55,611 nucleotides of DNA from Bifiguratus adelaidae (taxonomy: Eukaryota; Mucoromycota; Endogonomycetes; Endogonales). The notes beneath the pieces are model-generated. The model did no database searches. It saw only the letters and a list, made by a program, of their open reading frames with translations, and had not been told where the DNA came from. This document shows, one piece after another, positions 10,699 to 21,912 of the stretch. Every line of letters starts with the position of its first letter. Positions within the stretch are counted from its first letter, which is position 1. The translations under genes and the position numbers were made by a program. Location of the stretch: positions 47,068-102,678 of the forward strand of contig MVBO01000035.1 of assembly GCA_002261195.1 (NCBI GenBank), written 5' to 3'.

Positions 10699-12612
10699 AT
10701 GAGGTGGACGTGCTGGCTGTTGGTCCTGACGGGGGCCATGGCTATCCCCATGAGACACAAACACCGCAGTACATCTTTCCCTATGGCAGAGTGTCAAGGC
10801 GTGACATTGGAAGAGGCTTCGATCGATACGATTCAATGGTATTTGTCCTCGGGCAAGTTGACGTCGCGTCAGCTGGTCGAGTGTTATTTGCAGCGGGTGC
10901 AACAGTTGAACCCTCATATAGCGTGAGTATGGCGGGAAAAAGGGGGAACGTGTAGATGTGCGGTCATGGGGCCGCACGCGCGTGCGCGGACTTTTTTTCT
11001 GGTCCTATTCATCACACTGAATTAAGGGTGTAATGATGCTCCAAACAAAAAAAAAAACAAATACTCATACGACTATATAGGACATTCATTGAAGAAAATC
11101 CCGATGCCCTTAGCATTGCCGACTCGTTAGATGCCGAACGCAAGGCTGGCAACGTGCGCGGACCATTGCACGGTATTCCTATCTTGGTCAAGGACAACAT
11201 CGGCACGGCCGATCGTCTCAACACGACCGCAGGATCCTATGGTGAGTAGGGATTCGTCTTGGTCTGAGCGTGTGGACTCACCCGTGTTGGCAGCTCTTTT
11301 GGGATCCGTCGTACCGCGTGATGCTCATGTGATTGCTCTGTTGCGCAAGGCGGGTGCGATTATTCTCGGCAAGGGCAACATGTCTGAATGGGCCGATATT
11401 CGGGCCAACAGTTACTCGGAAGGATGGTCTGCTCGTGGTGGTCAAGTCCGCAATTGCTACAACTTGACTCAAGATCCCGGAGGTTCGTCGTCTGGTCCTG
11501 CTCATGCCGTGTCGGCCAACATGGTGACGGTGGCCATCGGTACGGAAACGGACGGTAGCGTCATTGCTCCGGCGCAACGAGCGGGTATCGTTGGCATCAA
11601 ACCCACTGTGGGCTTGACAAGTCGTTCGATGGTCGTTCCTGAGGCGCATTCGCAAGATACCGTGGGTGCTTTTGGCAAAACCTTCAAGGATGCTGCCTAT
11701 GTGCTGTCTGCCATGGCCGGTCCGGATCCCAACGACACAGCCACCTTGTCGCAACCCTCACCTTTGCCCAATTATGCCAGGTTTGTCTCCGACAAGTCGG
11801 CTCTCAAGGGTGTCCGCATTGGTATTCCCTGGAAACGTGTCTGGCAATCCTCCACCACCTACAACCAATACCCACAGCTCCTTAGCGCCATCGCCGAGCT
11901 TAAAAAGGCCGGTGCCATCATTGTGAACAATACCAACTTGCCGACCATTGAGGAGATTACGCCCTATCCTTCGGGCTGGAACTGGCAATTCAAGAACCAA
12001 CTTGGTTTGGATAACCAGTCCGAGTTCACGGTCGTGTGCTACGAGTTCAAGCGCCAGCTGAACGAGTACCTTGCTGGCCTTGTGTCTTCGCCTGTGCGTA
12101 CGCTGTCAGATGTCATCGCCTTTAACATTGCTGACAAGGCTGTCGAGATGGAGTACTTTGGACAAGACGTTCTTATCCAGTGCGATGGTGATCCGTACAA
12201 CGAGACGACGTACCAGGAGGCCTTGGTAAGTCTTGCGCGCGTGTGGAGGTGTTAGCATGGCATTGACCTCCGTCTTCTGTAGGACTACGTGCACCGTACG
12301 ACCCGTGAAGAAGGCATCGATGCAGCTCTGAAGATGTACAATGTCAGTGCTCTGCTTGTCCCCTCCGACAACTTTAGTCCTAGCACCGAAATCCCTGCGA
12401 TGGCTGGATATCCCATGGTCACCATTCCCGCCGGCATTGATGCCTGGGGTGTGGCTTTCGGCATCGGTTTGTGGGGTACAGCTTATTCTGAGCCTACACT
12501 CATCAAGTTGGGCTCTGCCATTGATGATACCTTGCGTCGTCGCAGGTTGCCCACATTTTACGATGCAGACGCAACCAATATTCCCATCAATTATGAGATT
12601 GGCGCCTATTAG
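10699..12612 (+). CDS. Secreted amidase-signature family hydrolase
   Basis: Amidase of about 548 aa from four exons (10699-10922, 11081-11241, 11294-12225, 12283-12612). The N-terminus MRWTCWLLVLTGAMAIP is a typical signal peptide. The Ser-cisSer-Lys triad is visible: Lys in ILVKDNIGT, the glycine/serine loop DPGGSSSGPA, and the nucleophile Ser in GTETDGSVIAPA, followed by GIVGIKPTVGLTSRSMV. The C-terminal segment has MAGYPMVTIPAG, also a family hallmark. There are several N-x-S/T sites (NLTQ, NDTA, NNTN, NETT), fitting passage through the secretory pathway. It would hydrolyse an amide in the medium or wall space; the substrate is unknown. Intron 1 (158 nt) is unusually long for this window. 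Confidence 0.9.
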
Positions 12613-13244
12613 ACGAAATTATAATACGTGATGTATGTGATCCTAGATCGTTTATGTAAACCCCAATACAGTTTGGAAGGTCCTGCTACGTGTACTTCTT
12701 GTGTGCGCAATGGATCTGGCGCGAAATGAGAAAATTCAGGAAAGCGAGGTGGATGAGAATTCCATACCGCGTGGGTAACCCAAACGCCGGAATCGCCGTA
12801 CTAACCTCAAGATGACCCTGGACAAGGGCTTGACGTCCACCAACCCGGTCTGAGGATCGGCTGTATCTTGTGCAACCTCCATCTTGCTTGGCGTTTTTAA
12901 CCCCACACCAAAGCATTAACGGACTCACTTGGCCATATCTTGTCGCCATGACCATGGTCCAGCTTACCCTTTTTCGCCCCGTCGTGCTATCGTCCGTATC
13001 TCTCCTTCTTGCTGGCATCGGTCCAGCAAAAAGTAACTGTACTACCTTCCCCACCCATTCCTGGCTTTGACATTGGCCGGGAAGGTAACACAGAAAAAGT
13101 CCATTGGGGCCAAAGTGGGCGAAAAAGCATATGAAAGGTGCATGCTCGTCGAAGCAATGGATGGGGTCGATGGTCGACACTCGCAAACTCCAATAAAATT
13201 AAAAGTTGGCCCTCTTCTCTTCCTGATCATTGTGAGTGCTCAGT
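12613..13244. other. Intergenic region without a recognisable gene
   Basis: Probably the amidase 3' UTR plus the promoter of the next gene. A 166-codon open frame on the minus strand has a composition unlike its neighbours and no family signal. Confidence 0.5.
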
Positions 13245-14672
13245 ATGACGGCTATGGAGGATCAAGAGCAGCCTTTGACGCAGCCGACGACGCGTCGACC
13301 AAGGTTCTATCGGCATCGTCGATTCTACTATTACTGTGTCCACATTAACATTTTGGTTGTCATTCTGGTGGTGAGTGCGGAAGGGATGCGGTATGGCTGA
13401 TGAGGATATTGACGTGCGCTTGTTTAGCCCCAAGATTGCCCAAAATACCGTGGACGGATCGTCCATGGACCTGTCCTTGGACGGCAACTTGTCCAATACA
13501 GGTGTATTCTCAGCCGTCATTGATTTCCCACAAGACATTGCGGTCTATTGGAATGGATCCCAGTTGGGTACGACCAACTTGTCGTCCTCCTACGTCTCGT
13601 AAGTTTAGGATACGCTGACACGAACTCCTCTTGTTGCTTCGGAAACCCATTCCGAGCGTAGGGGAGACCATGGGTCGTTCAATATGATAAGCCAGATGCA
13701 GATCAGCGATACGGACGCATTTACGCGGTTTTCCAAGATGTACATTCCAACCGTTATTCCGGCGAACTCGCTATTAACTTTTTCTTAGCCAATGTTGCGA
13801 TTAGTAAGCTTGTCTATCCCACTGACATACAATGGTATATAACTCATCCTTGTTGTTGAAGCCGAAACTGACAAATAGTGCCATATGTAGGCCCGTTGTC
13901 GATTAACAGTATAGGCATCTCGGCACAATTTGGTAACCCCTTCTACGGGTTACCATACCAATTGACTTTGTGGTCGGGTGTTAACGGCATTCCCGCCAAT
14001 CCAATGTGGCAGAATGACCCCTTATTCGGACCTTACATAGGTGAGTTTCGCTTCATTGAAGATATATTCCAAAAAAGCATGACATTGCTAAGTTTTGGGC
14101 AGCCTTATTCAGTCAGGAATTCCTCAACAGTACAGTTCCGGTATCATTGAACGTTGGTCCAACTGGAGGTGCCCTCTTTGTCATTTCCGCCCGATGGCAA
14201 CGCGGAAATAGCCACTGGAGCAAGCGGTCTGTATGTCGGACTCAATGTTGGACACATTCCTATTCCATTCCCGAATTCCGATACCTTTGCGGTTTCATCT
14301 TCCGGAATGGCTTTCAAAGTTGGACTTAATATCGTAAATTTGCTAAACGGTCTCACTGCGCGCAATGGAACCATCATTAACGCAACGGTGCCACTTGCCA
14401 GCAATTCATCGGTGTCCATGCCTGGCATTTCCGGCACTTCAGTACCTGCAACCAGCGTCTCGGCGACTGTGCCTTTGCCTAGCTCTGCACCTACATCTTC
14501 CTCGAATCAAGCGTCCTCATCCTCTCAGTCGGCACCAGATACTATTGGATCCAGCTCGTCCTCAAGTTCCACCGCAAGTGGCACTTCATCATCGTCGTCG
14601 TCCAGCGTTACACCATCTGTGTCCAGTGCGCAACCCACTGCCGGGACAAACAATACAGCTGTGTCTGTCTAG
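13245..14672 (+). CDS. Membrane-anchored DUF3712-like protein with Ser-rich tail
   Basis: About 376 aa if six exons are joined: 13245-13390, 13428-13598, 13667-13803, 13879-14040, 14103-14156 and 14212-14672. A short Arg-rich cytoplasmic N-terminus (TTRRPRFYRHRRF) precedes one hydrophobic segment (VHINILVVILVV). The outer part follows: PKIAQNTVDGSSMDL and a beta-rich LEA2/DUF3712-like domain (NLSNTGVFSAVIDFPQDIAV, then WNGSQLGTTNL). Family members sit in the vacuolar or plasma membrane; molecular function is unknown. The last ~100 residues are a Ser/Thr/Pro-rich stalk. Two joins are uncertain. The first intron may instead be 13371-13434. The intron at 14157-14211 has a weak GTCCAA donor, and without it the frame changes near 14150. 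Confidence 0.6.
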
Positions 14673-14992
14673 CACTATAATGGCTGACATCTAGCTGCTG
14701 ATCTGTGTTCAGCCAATTCTAATACAGTATGATACCGCTCACTTATCGTATCGACCTTCACGCTCAAAGCCAAGCTGCTTTCAATCGATCTATTCGATGC
14801 GATTGAAAGTACATTTCTGGTAAATGCAGCATAACTTGCCTGCAATTCCAGATGTGTTCAAAGACAAAAGACATGGTTAAATCGCAACTAACGCCAATGT
14901 CCCAAATTAATGAATGAAGACTCGACCGCTGCGCAACTCCAGTCACTTTGTTCTCGGCTGCACTTACTGACAATGGGCATACATGTGAAGCC
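14673..14992. other. Short intergenic region upstream of ATG11
   Basis: Nothing recognisable beyond presumed 3' UTR and promoter. Confidence 0.5.
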
Positions 14993-17900
14993 ATGAGGAT
15001 ATTCAGAGCAGAGAGTGGAAAAGAGCTGGTGCTCAAAGAAGGCAGTCGATGGGTTGCTGATAAGGATACTGTCAATGCAGCTTCATTTCCAAGGTAAGTG
15101 CCACCTGTCCTCAAGGGTGACCTCCATCGGCCAATGACGTTGAAATGGTCCGGTAACGTTCGCATATCAGTTTGGAAGAATGCAAGATAGTCATTGAGGA
15201 GGCGACGGGTACACCGTTGGATAGACAAATCTTGATGACTACGGCTGGCGTTCAATTAAAGCCTAGCAACATGGCGCAGATATGGAAAGAGCTGCAGCAG
15301 GTAGATACAAGTCGAGGTTCAGCTTTTGCCGTTCCTCTTTGCTCATCAATTGCTCCAGGATGATCATGCATTAGTTCTATTTGATCGACAATACCTCGAA
15401 GCCTCTGCCGATATGGTCAAAGCCCACCTTGCGAAGGAAGCTCGATTGCTTCGAGAGAACCTGAACAAAGTTGCCCCGGCAGGCAAGTCTGCTTTGAGCA
15501 TCAGAGAACATTGCAGATTAGCTGACACCACTTACAGTGTCAAAGCCATTGACGCTTTTTGAAGTTCACGCCGATGAGACTGACTCCGGAAAGCTCAGTC
15601 AGGTGTATCTTCGTGGATTCAGCGAATGTTTACAGCTTGCAATGGTACGTACGTGAAAGAAATAATGGCGCTTAAGTTCATCGAAAACATTATCGCTAGA
15701 GTCACGTCTCTTCCATGGAAAGGGAAATCACATTTGCAACTCAGTTGGGCCACGAAGTGACCATCCAAATGACTTGTCTCAATGTCGCCATAATCAATCT
15801 CGACGTTCACATGCGTTCTGCTCGCCATGCTTTTGATACCTTCGAAGTGATTGCAAACCGAGAATTGATGAAGCAATCCAATCTACTTTCGTTAGTAGAC
15901 AGAGACCTGAATCTGCTGGATCGCATCGCTTTTCCGAGTATATATCTCTGTGACGAGGCATTAGAGCATGCGGGTCGTGGTGGCTTCGGTGAACAATCAC
16001 GCTGTGACTCAAGCATCCCGCTGTCCGACCTACTCAACGAGTTCAACTTGCCATCAGCAATTGCAGAAGCCGGTAACTTGCGAGATGAACTCAGCGACCG
16101 CACGGAGGAGCTCCATATGGTTCTGGGAGAACTCGATGAAGAGGCCAGCGCACTCTCGTTCAACGCTCGGAAGAACATAGAACCTGCTTCCAAGGACGAC
16201 AAAATTGCGCATTTGCAAGAACTGTTCCATCAAGTTCGCGGGGTGCATGAGAAAATAGCAAGGGACGTTGAACGGGTACATGATCGGATCACCAGACTGC
16301 AAAGCAACTCACAAGCGAATAATCTTTCTGGAACTATGGCCCATGACCAGCAGCGAAAGACAATACAGGCTTTTCGTCATCTGGCTGATATTCATGAAAG
16401 TGATTACGTCCCAAGGTTGGAGGCTTCTCATCAACGTTTACAGGAGGAAATACAATCCCTTATGGCGAAAAAGATACATACTCTGGAGGTATTTCATATC
16501 AGTATGGCAAGCATAAGCACGATACAAAGCGACATAGCAGGAGTACTACCATCTCTAAGCTCATTAGAATACGGCATCAAGGGTCTTCAGAACGCACTGG
16601 AGGATGGTGTCTTAGCTCTGCCTTTGAGGCTCCTGGCTCATTCAGTGGTGACGCTGTTACGTTCGTGCCCAGCGATAATCACGCAGGAGATTCGAGCAGC
16701 GCTCGCGCAACTGGAGTCCACTCAACTGAACATGACGTCTCCTTTTGTCAGCAAGGAGAGATTCAAGGAATCTTCGCCTCAAGATGTAATTACATTCCTG
16801 ACTACAGTCCATGATGGCCTGCAAGTTGGGTTACATACTCATTCAAAAGGTTCGGTCAATCAGAATCTCGGAGCACAACCTTTCCGACGACTTTTGCTCT
16901 CCATGTTAAGTCAATGCTTGAACAGCACCGCAGTCGAGCAAGTTGCGCTCCGTACGGAAAATCACAAGTCAAAGCCCTCCTCATCAGCAAATCAAATGAT
17001 CTGCACATCGTCAGCTCCAGAATCAAGCAAAGAAGTCTCCTCGCAGATGGGCTCAGGTCCAACTGCCAAACTCCCCGTGTCTTCGAAACTCTCAACAAGG
17101 CTTGTTCCAGCACTAACTCAAGCTGATACAGCGACTCACGCCGTGGAACAGCTTGAACATTCGACGCGAAGTCTGAAGCTCGAACATTCTCATGACAAGC
17201 AAAACAACGAGTATGCTAGTCGAATCCATGAGTTAAAACGAGCCCTGGAGCTCGCCGAAGCAGATTGCAAAGCGTTGCGTGCACGAGAAAGAGATTTGCA
17301 CTCGACCGTCGATACTCTCGAGGAAGTAATAGAGCGAGAACGCGCGAGCAATGAGCAAGCCAAAAGAGATATTTCGATCTTACGCGGGAGACTCGATGAC
17401 GCTCAAACGAGCGAGCAGCAGACACGGGCGATTATAGCAACGCTTTCTAGTCAGGTCGCGGAAGCTAGTCAACGTTTTGAAAAAGAGTTCGCTGCACGCA
17501 ATAGTCAGTTTGAAGAAATCGTCCAAAAGCATCAGCAAGAGCTCCAGCGGCTATTAGACGAAGAATCTGAAGAGCGACAACATGCTATACATGACGCATT
17601 GCAGGAACAAAGCGACGTACATGCAGAGGAGCTTGCTCAAGCTCAACTACTTAGCAAGCAAGATGCGGATCAAAAAGTCAAAGACTACGAGAGCCGGATC
17701 GCGAAATACGTTGAGAAAAACGCTGATCTCGAACGTCGACTAGAGGAAACCGAGCAGAGATTGCTCGAAAACAACCAGACCAATGAAGAGATCAAGTTGC
17801 GCTTAAGCCAGGCCAGAGATATGGTAGCACGCGCCGAAAGAGATTGGATGGGCAAAAATGCAATAGTCGAACAACTCATGGAGGGAATCTACGTATTCCG

Positions 17901-19158
17901 AGATGAAGTCGCAAGTTGCCTTGAATATTTTCAGAGCGATAATGAATCCCACATTCCTCAAGCTACATCCGATGACATAGTCAAGGATACGCAGGAATTG
18001 TTGGAGAGTTTGAAGGAGCAGCTCGGGGCGGTGTTGAAGTCAAATGGGACCATGCAAGGCAAATTGGAGGAGTATGAGAGTTACCGAAAGCTCGTAAAGG
18101 ACAACTATGTGGAAAGCCCAGAGTTATTGCGAATCGTTCGATCCTTATCCGATGTCATTAGTTCCCATCAGACATCGCTTGCTGCTTTTGCCGTCGACTT
18201 GGGCCTGCGACAAGAACTAGCAGTTGTCGAGCTTCCGCGAGGGGATAATACAGATTTGAGGGCAAGCGAAGAATTGGAGGCATACGCGAAATATGCTGCA
18301 CTTGTTCAAACATGCCCATTCCGACAGACTTTGGACGAGGCTAAGGAAAATTCTCATAAGCTTGACGACAACATCAAACGCTGGCAGCGAGAGTACAAGC
18401 TAGTCCGTGACAAATATTCCAAATTGCAAACATATCAAAGCGAAAAGATTGCCTTTCGGAACTTCAAAGTCGGGGATATTGCTCTCTTTTTACCGACAAG
18501 GAATTCCAACGGAAAACCATGGGCGGCCTTCAATGTTAATGCGCCCCACTACTTCCTGAAGTCGACTGTGGAACTTTCGGAGCAGTTGAGAGCTAGAGAG
18601 TGGGTCCTGGCACGTATCGTTTCTATTGAAGATCGCTTAGCAGACGCAAAGGTAAGTCTTTCTAGGTATTCAGGATGCTATGCTCACAATTTATAGGATC
18701 CCGAAAGCAATCCCTACGGACTGGCTGATGGCATCAAGTTTTACGAACTCGAAGTTGATATTTGGCAGCCTACGCATCATGTTCGGCACAAGCATACCCG
18801 GTCTTCCCATCGTAAAGCTGGAGCAGCTATCGACCCGCAGAGCGAAGGGCAAGCAAAGCGGGATACAAAAGAAGATTATTTCAGTCACGTTGGATCCACT
18901 ATAGACATTTCATCTCACCAAGATTCACCCATTCTAACCGGGGACTCAAAGCTACTAAGCAAATCAGTCGGAAGCATGCTTCCGGATGGTATCTCCGTAG
19001 CGCTCTCTCCTGGCATAGTCAGAGACGGAATTATCAACGCACAAAGTCCTCTGTTTATCCATAATTCGAGTCCACCGACAGGCAGAAAGTCGTCATCCCC
19101 GAATAGTGACAAGGATGGCCAAGAAAGCATCATATGGGCTTCACCCAATTCCTCTTAG
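14993..19158 (+). CDS. ATG11: ATG11, selective-autophagy scaffold
   Basis: Atg11/FIP200-family scaffold of about 1291 aa that links cargo receptors to the Atg1 kinase at the forming autophagosome. Six exons: 14993-15093, 15171-15300, 15359-15482, 15538-15644, 15700-18651 and 18697-19158. The N-terminus (MRIFRAESGKELVL) is the ubiquitin-like start of the family, with FDRQYL near residue 80. The Atg17-like region follows (LDVHMRSARHAFDTFE, then LSLVDRDLNLLDRI). Residues ~580-630 are Ser-rich. Residues ~640-880 form a long charged coiled coil. The C-terminal claw domain contains FKVGDIALFLPTR, WAAFNVNAPHYFL and WVLARIVSIEDR (~1070-1150), with a Ser/Pro-rich tail. The join between exons 3 and 4 needs a GC-AG intron. 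The neighbours on both sides are DUF3712-like membrane proteins. Confidence 0.93.
15483..15537 (+). other. GC-AG intron in ATG11
   Basis: Donor AG|GCAAGT, acceptor TTACAG, branch-like GCTGAC. It joins NKVAPA to VSKPLTLFEV in frame; the nearby GT dinucleotides do not. Confidence 0.85.
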
Positions 19159-19562
19159 ACATATAATTCTTGTAGGGTATCCTCTAAACATGTACATTAT
19201 GTCAAAAACATTACAATAGGCGCCAACATGTAACATTCATATCATACATAAATCACCCACGCCACGACTCCAGAGCAACTTGCACCTGCCCACACCAAGC
19301 ACTGCTTTCATGAAGACTTCACATGCTAAGGCCCAGAATGGCCGGGTCTTATGGTCATCACAACGTTGTGGCCAAGAGGCATATGATTGCGGGTACAGGT
19401 GTGGGGTAAGACGAATACAATTCCCAAAAACAACACATTCAAGTTGGTCGAGCCTTACCTGTGAGATTTCGTGACGTTAGTGTCTTTAAGTAACCGTCAA
19501 ATGTGGGGGGTGGAATCATATAGATACGAAGCCTCGACTATAAAACACGGAATAAGCTCAAC
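19159..19562. other. Intergenic region downstream of ATG11
   Basis: No gene seen. It probably holds the ATG11 3' UTR and the promoter of the next gene; a CRE-like half site (GTGACGTTA) lies near 19472. Confidence 0.45.
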
Positions 19563-21241
19563 GATGCAGCCGGCTTTCGTCAGCGCAATGAAGTTTTCAT
19601 TCAACTCATTCATCCTCGGAGGTGCTTTTTTTGGCGTTGTATGCGGCGCGCTTGAGCGTCACCCGACGCTACGCAACCTTCTGTAGCACAATGTCTAATC
19701 ACGTAAGTCTCGGGTGGTGCGCGGGCAATCACAGATCTTATCTGACAATTTTTCAGATTCATCACTACCGGAACGTACAATCCTCCCAGCTGTGAAGCTG
19801 TCATCGCGGGTAAGCAAAGCGACCGCAGCATTGCTTCATTTGGTAATCAAATTCACCATTTTGTGGGGTGATCAAAGGCAGCACGATCAAGCAACAGACG
19901 CTCGACTTTACTGGCTCCAATCCTTGGGCACCAATGACTTCATCCAACTCGTTAAAGGCACAAATCCTCAGTTTGGGTCCTATTAGCCTTCCCGGTTTCC
20001 AAGTCCGACAACACATCATCGTTCAAATTCGTTTGCCTACATGGGCATTTTTTGGATGGAAAACTGTTGTTGGACAAATGAAAGGACAAGGGTGTGGACA
20101 TAGGCACAATTGAAGCTCCGTTTGTTGCTGCTTCCGTATCCGGTTCTATCTTGACGACAACCATTCCTTCGGTACCGTTCTCTGCGTATGATTACATCCA
20201 TTCTCAGTTTGCCAATTTCATCACGACCTTGCAAAATGGCGCAAGCCATACCTTCACTCTGCATGGGGCCGTTGATATTCAACTCAATTTGGGTATCTTC
20301 GGCAAGCCAACCTTGAGCGGGCTCAGGTTCAACGTCCAGACGACACTATCGGGACTTCAAGGTCTTAAGCGTACCTCTCTGCTTGAAATTTACGGCATAG
20401 GTACTACGGATGTCAACGGCAATCTGCTGGGTAAGCTGATTTCAATTTCCAATGTCGGTGACTGAAAACTTTTTAAGTGGGCGCGATTGCCAATACTTAC
20501 AATCCGAGTGTCCTCACACTGATCCTCGGCAATGTTCAAGCAAAGTTATATTATCAAGGCCTCGTTGTTGGTCCGCTCAGTCTACCCCAATGTCAAATTG
20601 GTTCCTGGCAACAACTATGCTACATCTCAAGTTACCATTGGCAGCTCCGCCACAGGTATGTCAGAAATCTGACAATTGGCGAGGCTAACTTAAGCTCTTG
20701 GTAGATGGTGCCTTTGTTAATGAGGTCATGTTCGCCTTCCCACCTACAGCCATCGCAGTCAATATCGAAGGGCTACCCAACTCCAGTTCGGGCGCCTCTC
20801 TTGAGCCCGCATTGTCAACATTGAATATTTCTACTTCATTGCCAGCCGATCGCCAGGACGGTAGTCAGTTTATCCTGAAGTCTGCAACAATTGACATCAC
20901 CAGCGACACCTTGATGAGTGGTAAGTGCCGACGGGCGATCCGCGACGACTCTTCCTGACTGGAAGCCTTGCAGGAAATGCACAAGTCACATTTGTTTTTG
21001 AGTCTCCATTCTATAGACTGCATATTAGCAATTCCCGCCTGGCTCCATATCCTTTGTTTCCAACGATCCTACAGCACAAAGCAATCCAAACTTTGGTTTT
21101 AACCGTAAGTCGCCTCGGAATGATTGCACTACCTGACGCACACTCTTAGCGATTGCATACTTGAGCTTTGTGCAATCTTACCCTGAAATCATTTCTGTCA
21201 GCGGCTCTTACGGACCCCTCTTTCAACACATGGGAGGCTGA
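19563..21241 (+). CDS. DUF3712-like protein, gene model unresolved
   Basis: Second protein of the DUF3712/LEA2-like type. Recognisable blocks in order: a hydrophobic start at 19587 (MKFSFNSFILGGAF), GSTIKQQTLDFTGSNP, SLKAQILSLGPISLP, VDIGTIEAPFVAASVSG, the DYIHSQFANFITTLQNG segment, LRFNVQTTLSGLQGL, ANTYNPSVLTLILGN, VKLVPGNNYATSQVTIG, EVMFAFPPTAIAVNIEGL, AQVTFVFESPF and NPNFGFN. Clear introns are 20431-20476 and those near 20657-20704 and 20921-20973. Three places remain awkward: an in-frame TGA near 20078, a change of frame near 20580 and another near 21020. They can be bridged only by introns with weak donors (GTCCGA, GTCTAC, GTCACA) or by indels. It is either a gene with poor splice sites or a decaying paralogue of the 13.2-14.7 kb gene. 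Confidence 0.5.
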
Positions 21242-21912
21242 TCAAAAATATTCTGTCTCTTGTAACAGCTTCGATATACGCGTTTGGTGGCATTGTGCAC
21301 GCAGATGATTCAGACTTTTCGTCCTGCTTACCCTCCTAGAGAAGACGGCTTCCTCCGTTATCGAAAGGTGAGGCATATCACAGAGTGATGAACGCCAACC
21401 CTGGTAAATGTCTCAGGGTAAGTCGCAGGTTTTGGGTAGCTCCAAGCCATACCATGCGAGAAGAGCGTGCAAATAGGTCTTTGGGCACAATAGGGCGTCG
21501 CATAAAGAACCTGTAGCCGGATATTGGGATTTGGCGAGGTCTGGGGTATGCCTATTTCGGGCTAAGGTCGATGGCTGCTGGCCAGTGCAAGGGACAATCC
21601 GGGCTTCTGGATAAGATTAAACAGGTTTCCCTGGATCCAGATGCGATTTTAGGGAGTTTAGTCAGGCCATAGATGGCCAGTGCTGAGGAACTTGTAACGC
21701 AGCTGAGATGATCCAGATTGAAAGATGAACATGCGCGGTAGTACGAAAGGTTTTCGCGAGTCGAATCTTGGTGCGTCACCAACCCTACTCACGGAGAAGC
21801 CTCCCGTCAGATAATTGCAGTTGAAGTTGCCGTTGAAGTAAGTTTCCAAGTGCCATTCAAGTTTATTCATGTCAAATACTTGAGCGAACGACTGTGTCTA
21901 AGTGTCTTCTAT
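21242..21912. other. Intergenic region without a recognisable gene
   Basis: Convergent gap between the DUF3712-like gene and CYP505. Only short unrelated open frames are present. Confidence 0.5.

Noticed and set aside
12686-13186. 166-codon open frame on the minus strand
   Set aside because: No family signal, composition unlike the neighbours, and it lies in a promoter-like gap.
14141-14168. 28-nt ultrashort intron in the first DUF3712-like gene
   Set aside because: A 55-nt GT-AG intron at 14157-14211 restores the frame with ordinary length, though its donor is weak.
14365-14694. Plus-strand Arg/Leu/Pro/His-rich frame
   Set aside because: Shadow of the Ser-rich tail of the DUF3712-like gene.
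20078-20080. In-frame TGA as possible selenocysteine
   Set aside because: No SECIS-like element noticed, most fungi lack the machinery, and an intron can remove the codon.
20579-20585. CTC-AGT-C resembling the Ty1 +1 frameshift heptamer (CTT-AGG-C)
   Set aside because: Not an exact match, no known use in this family, and the gene has other frame breaks; an indel or intron is simpler.
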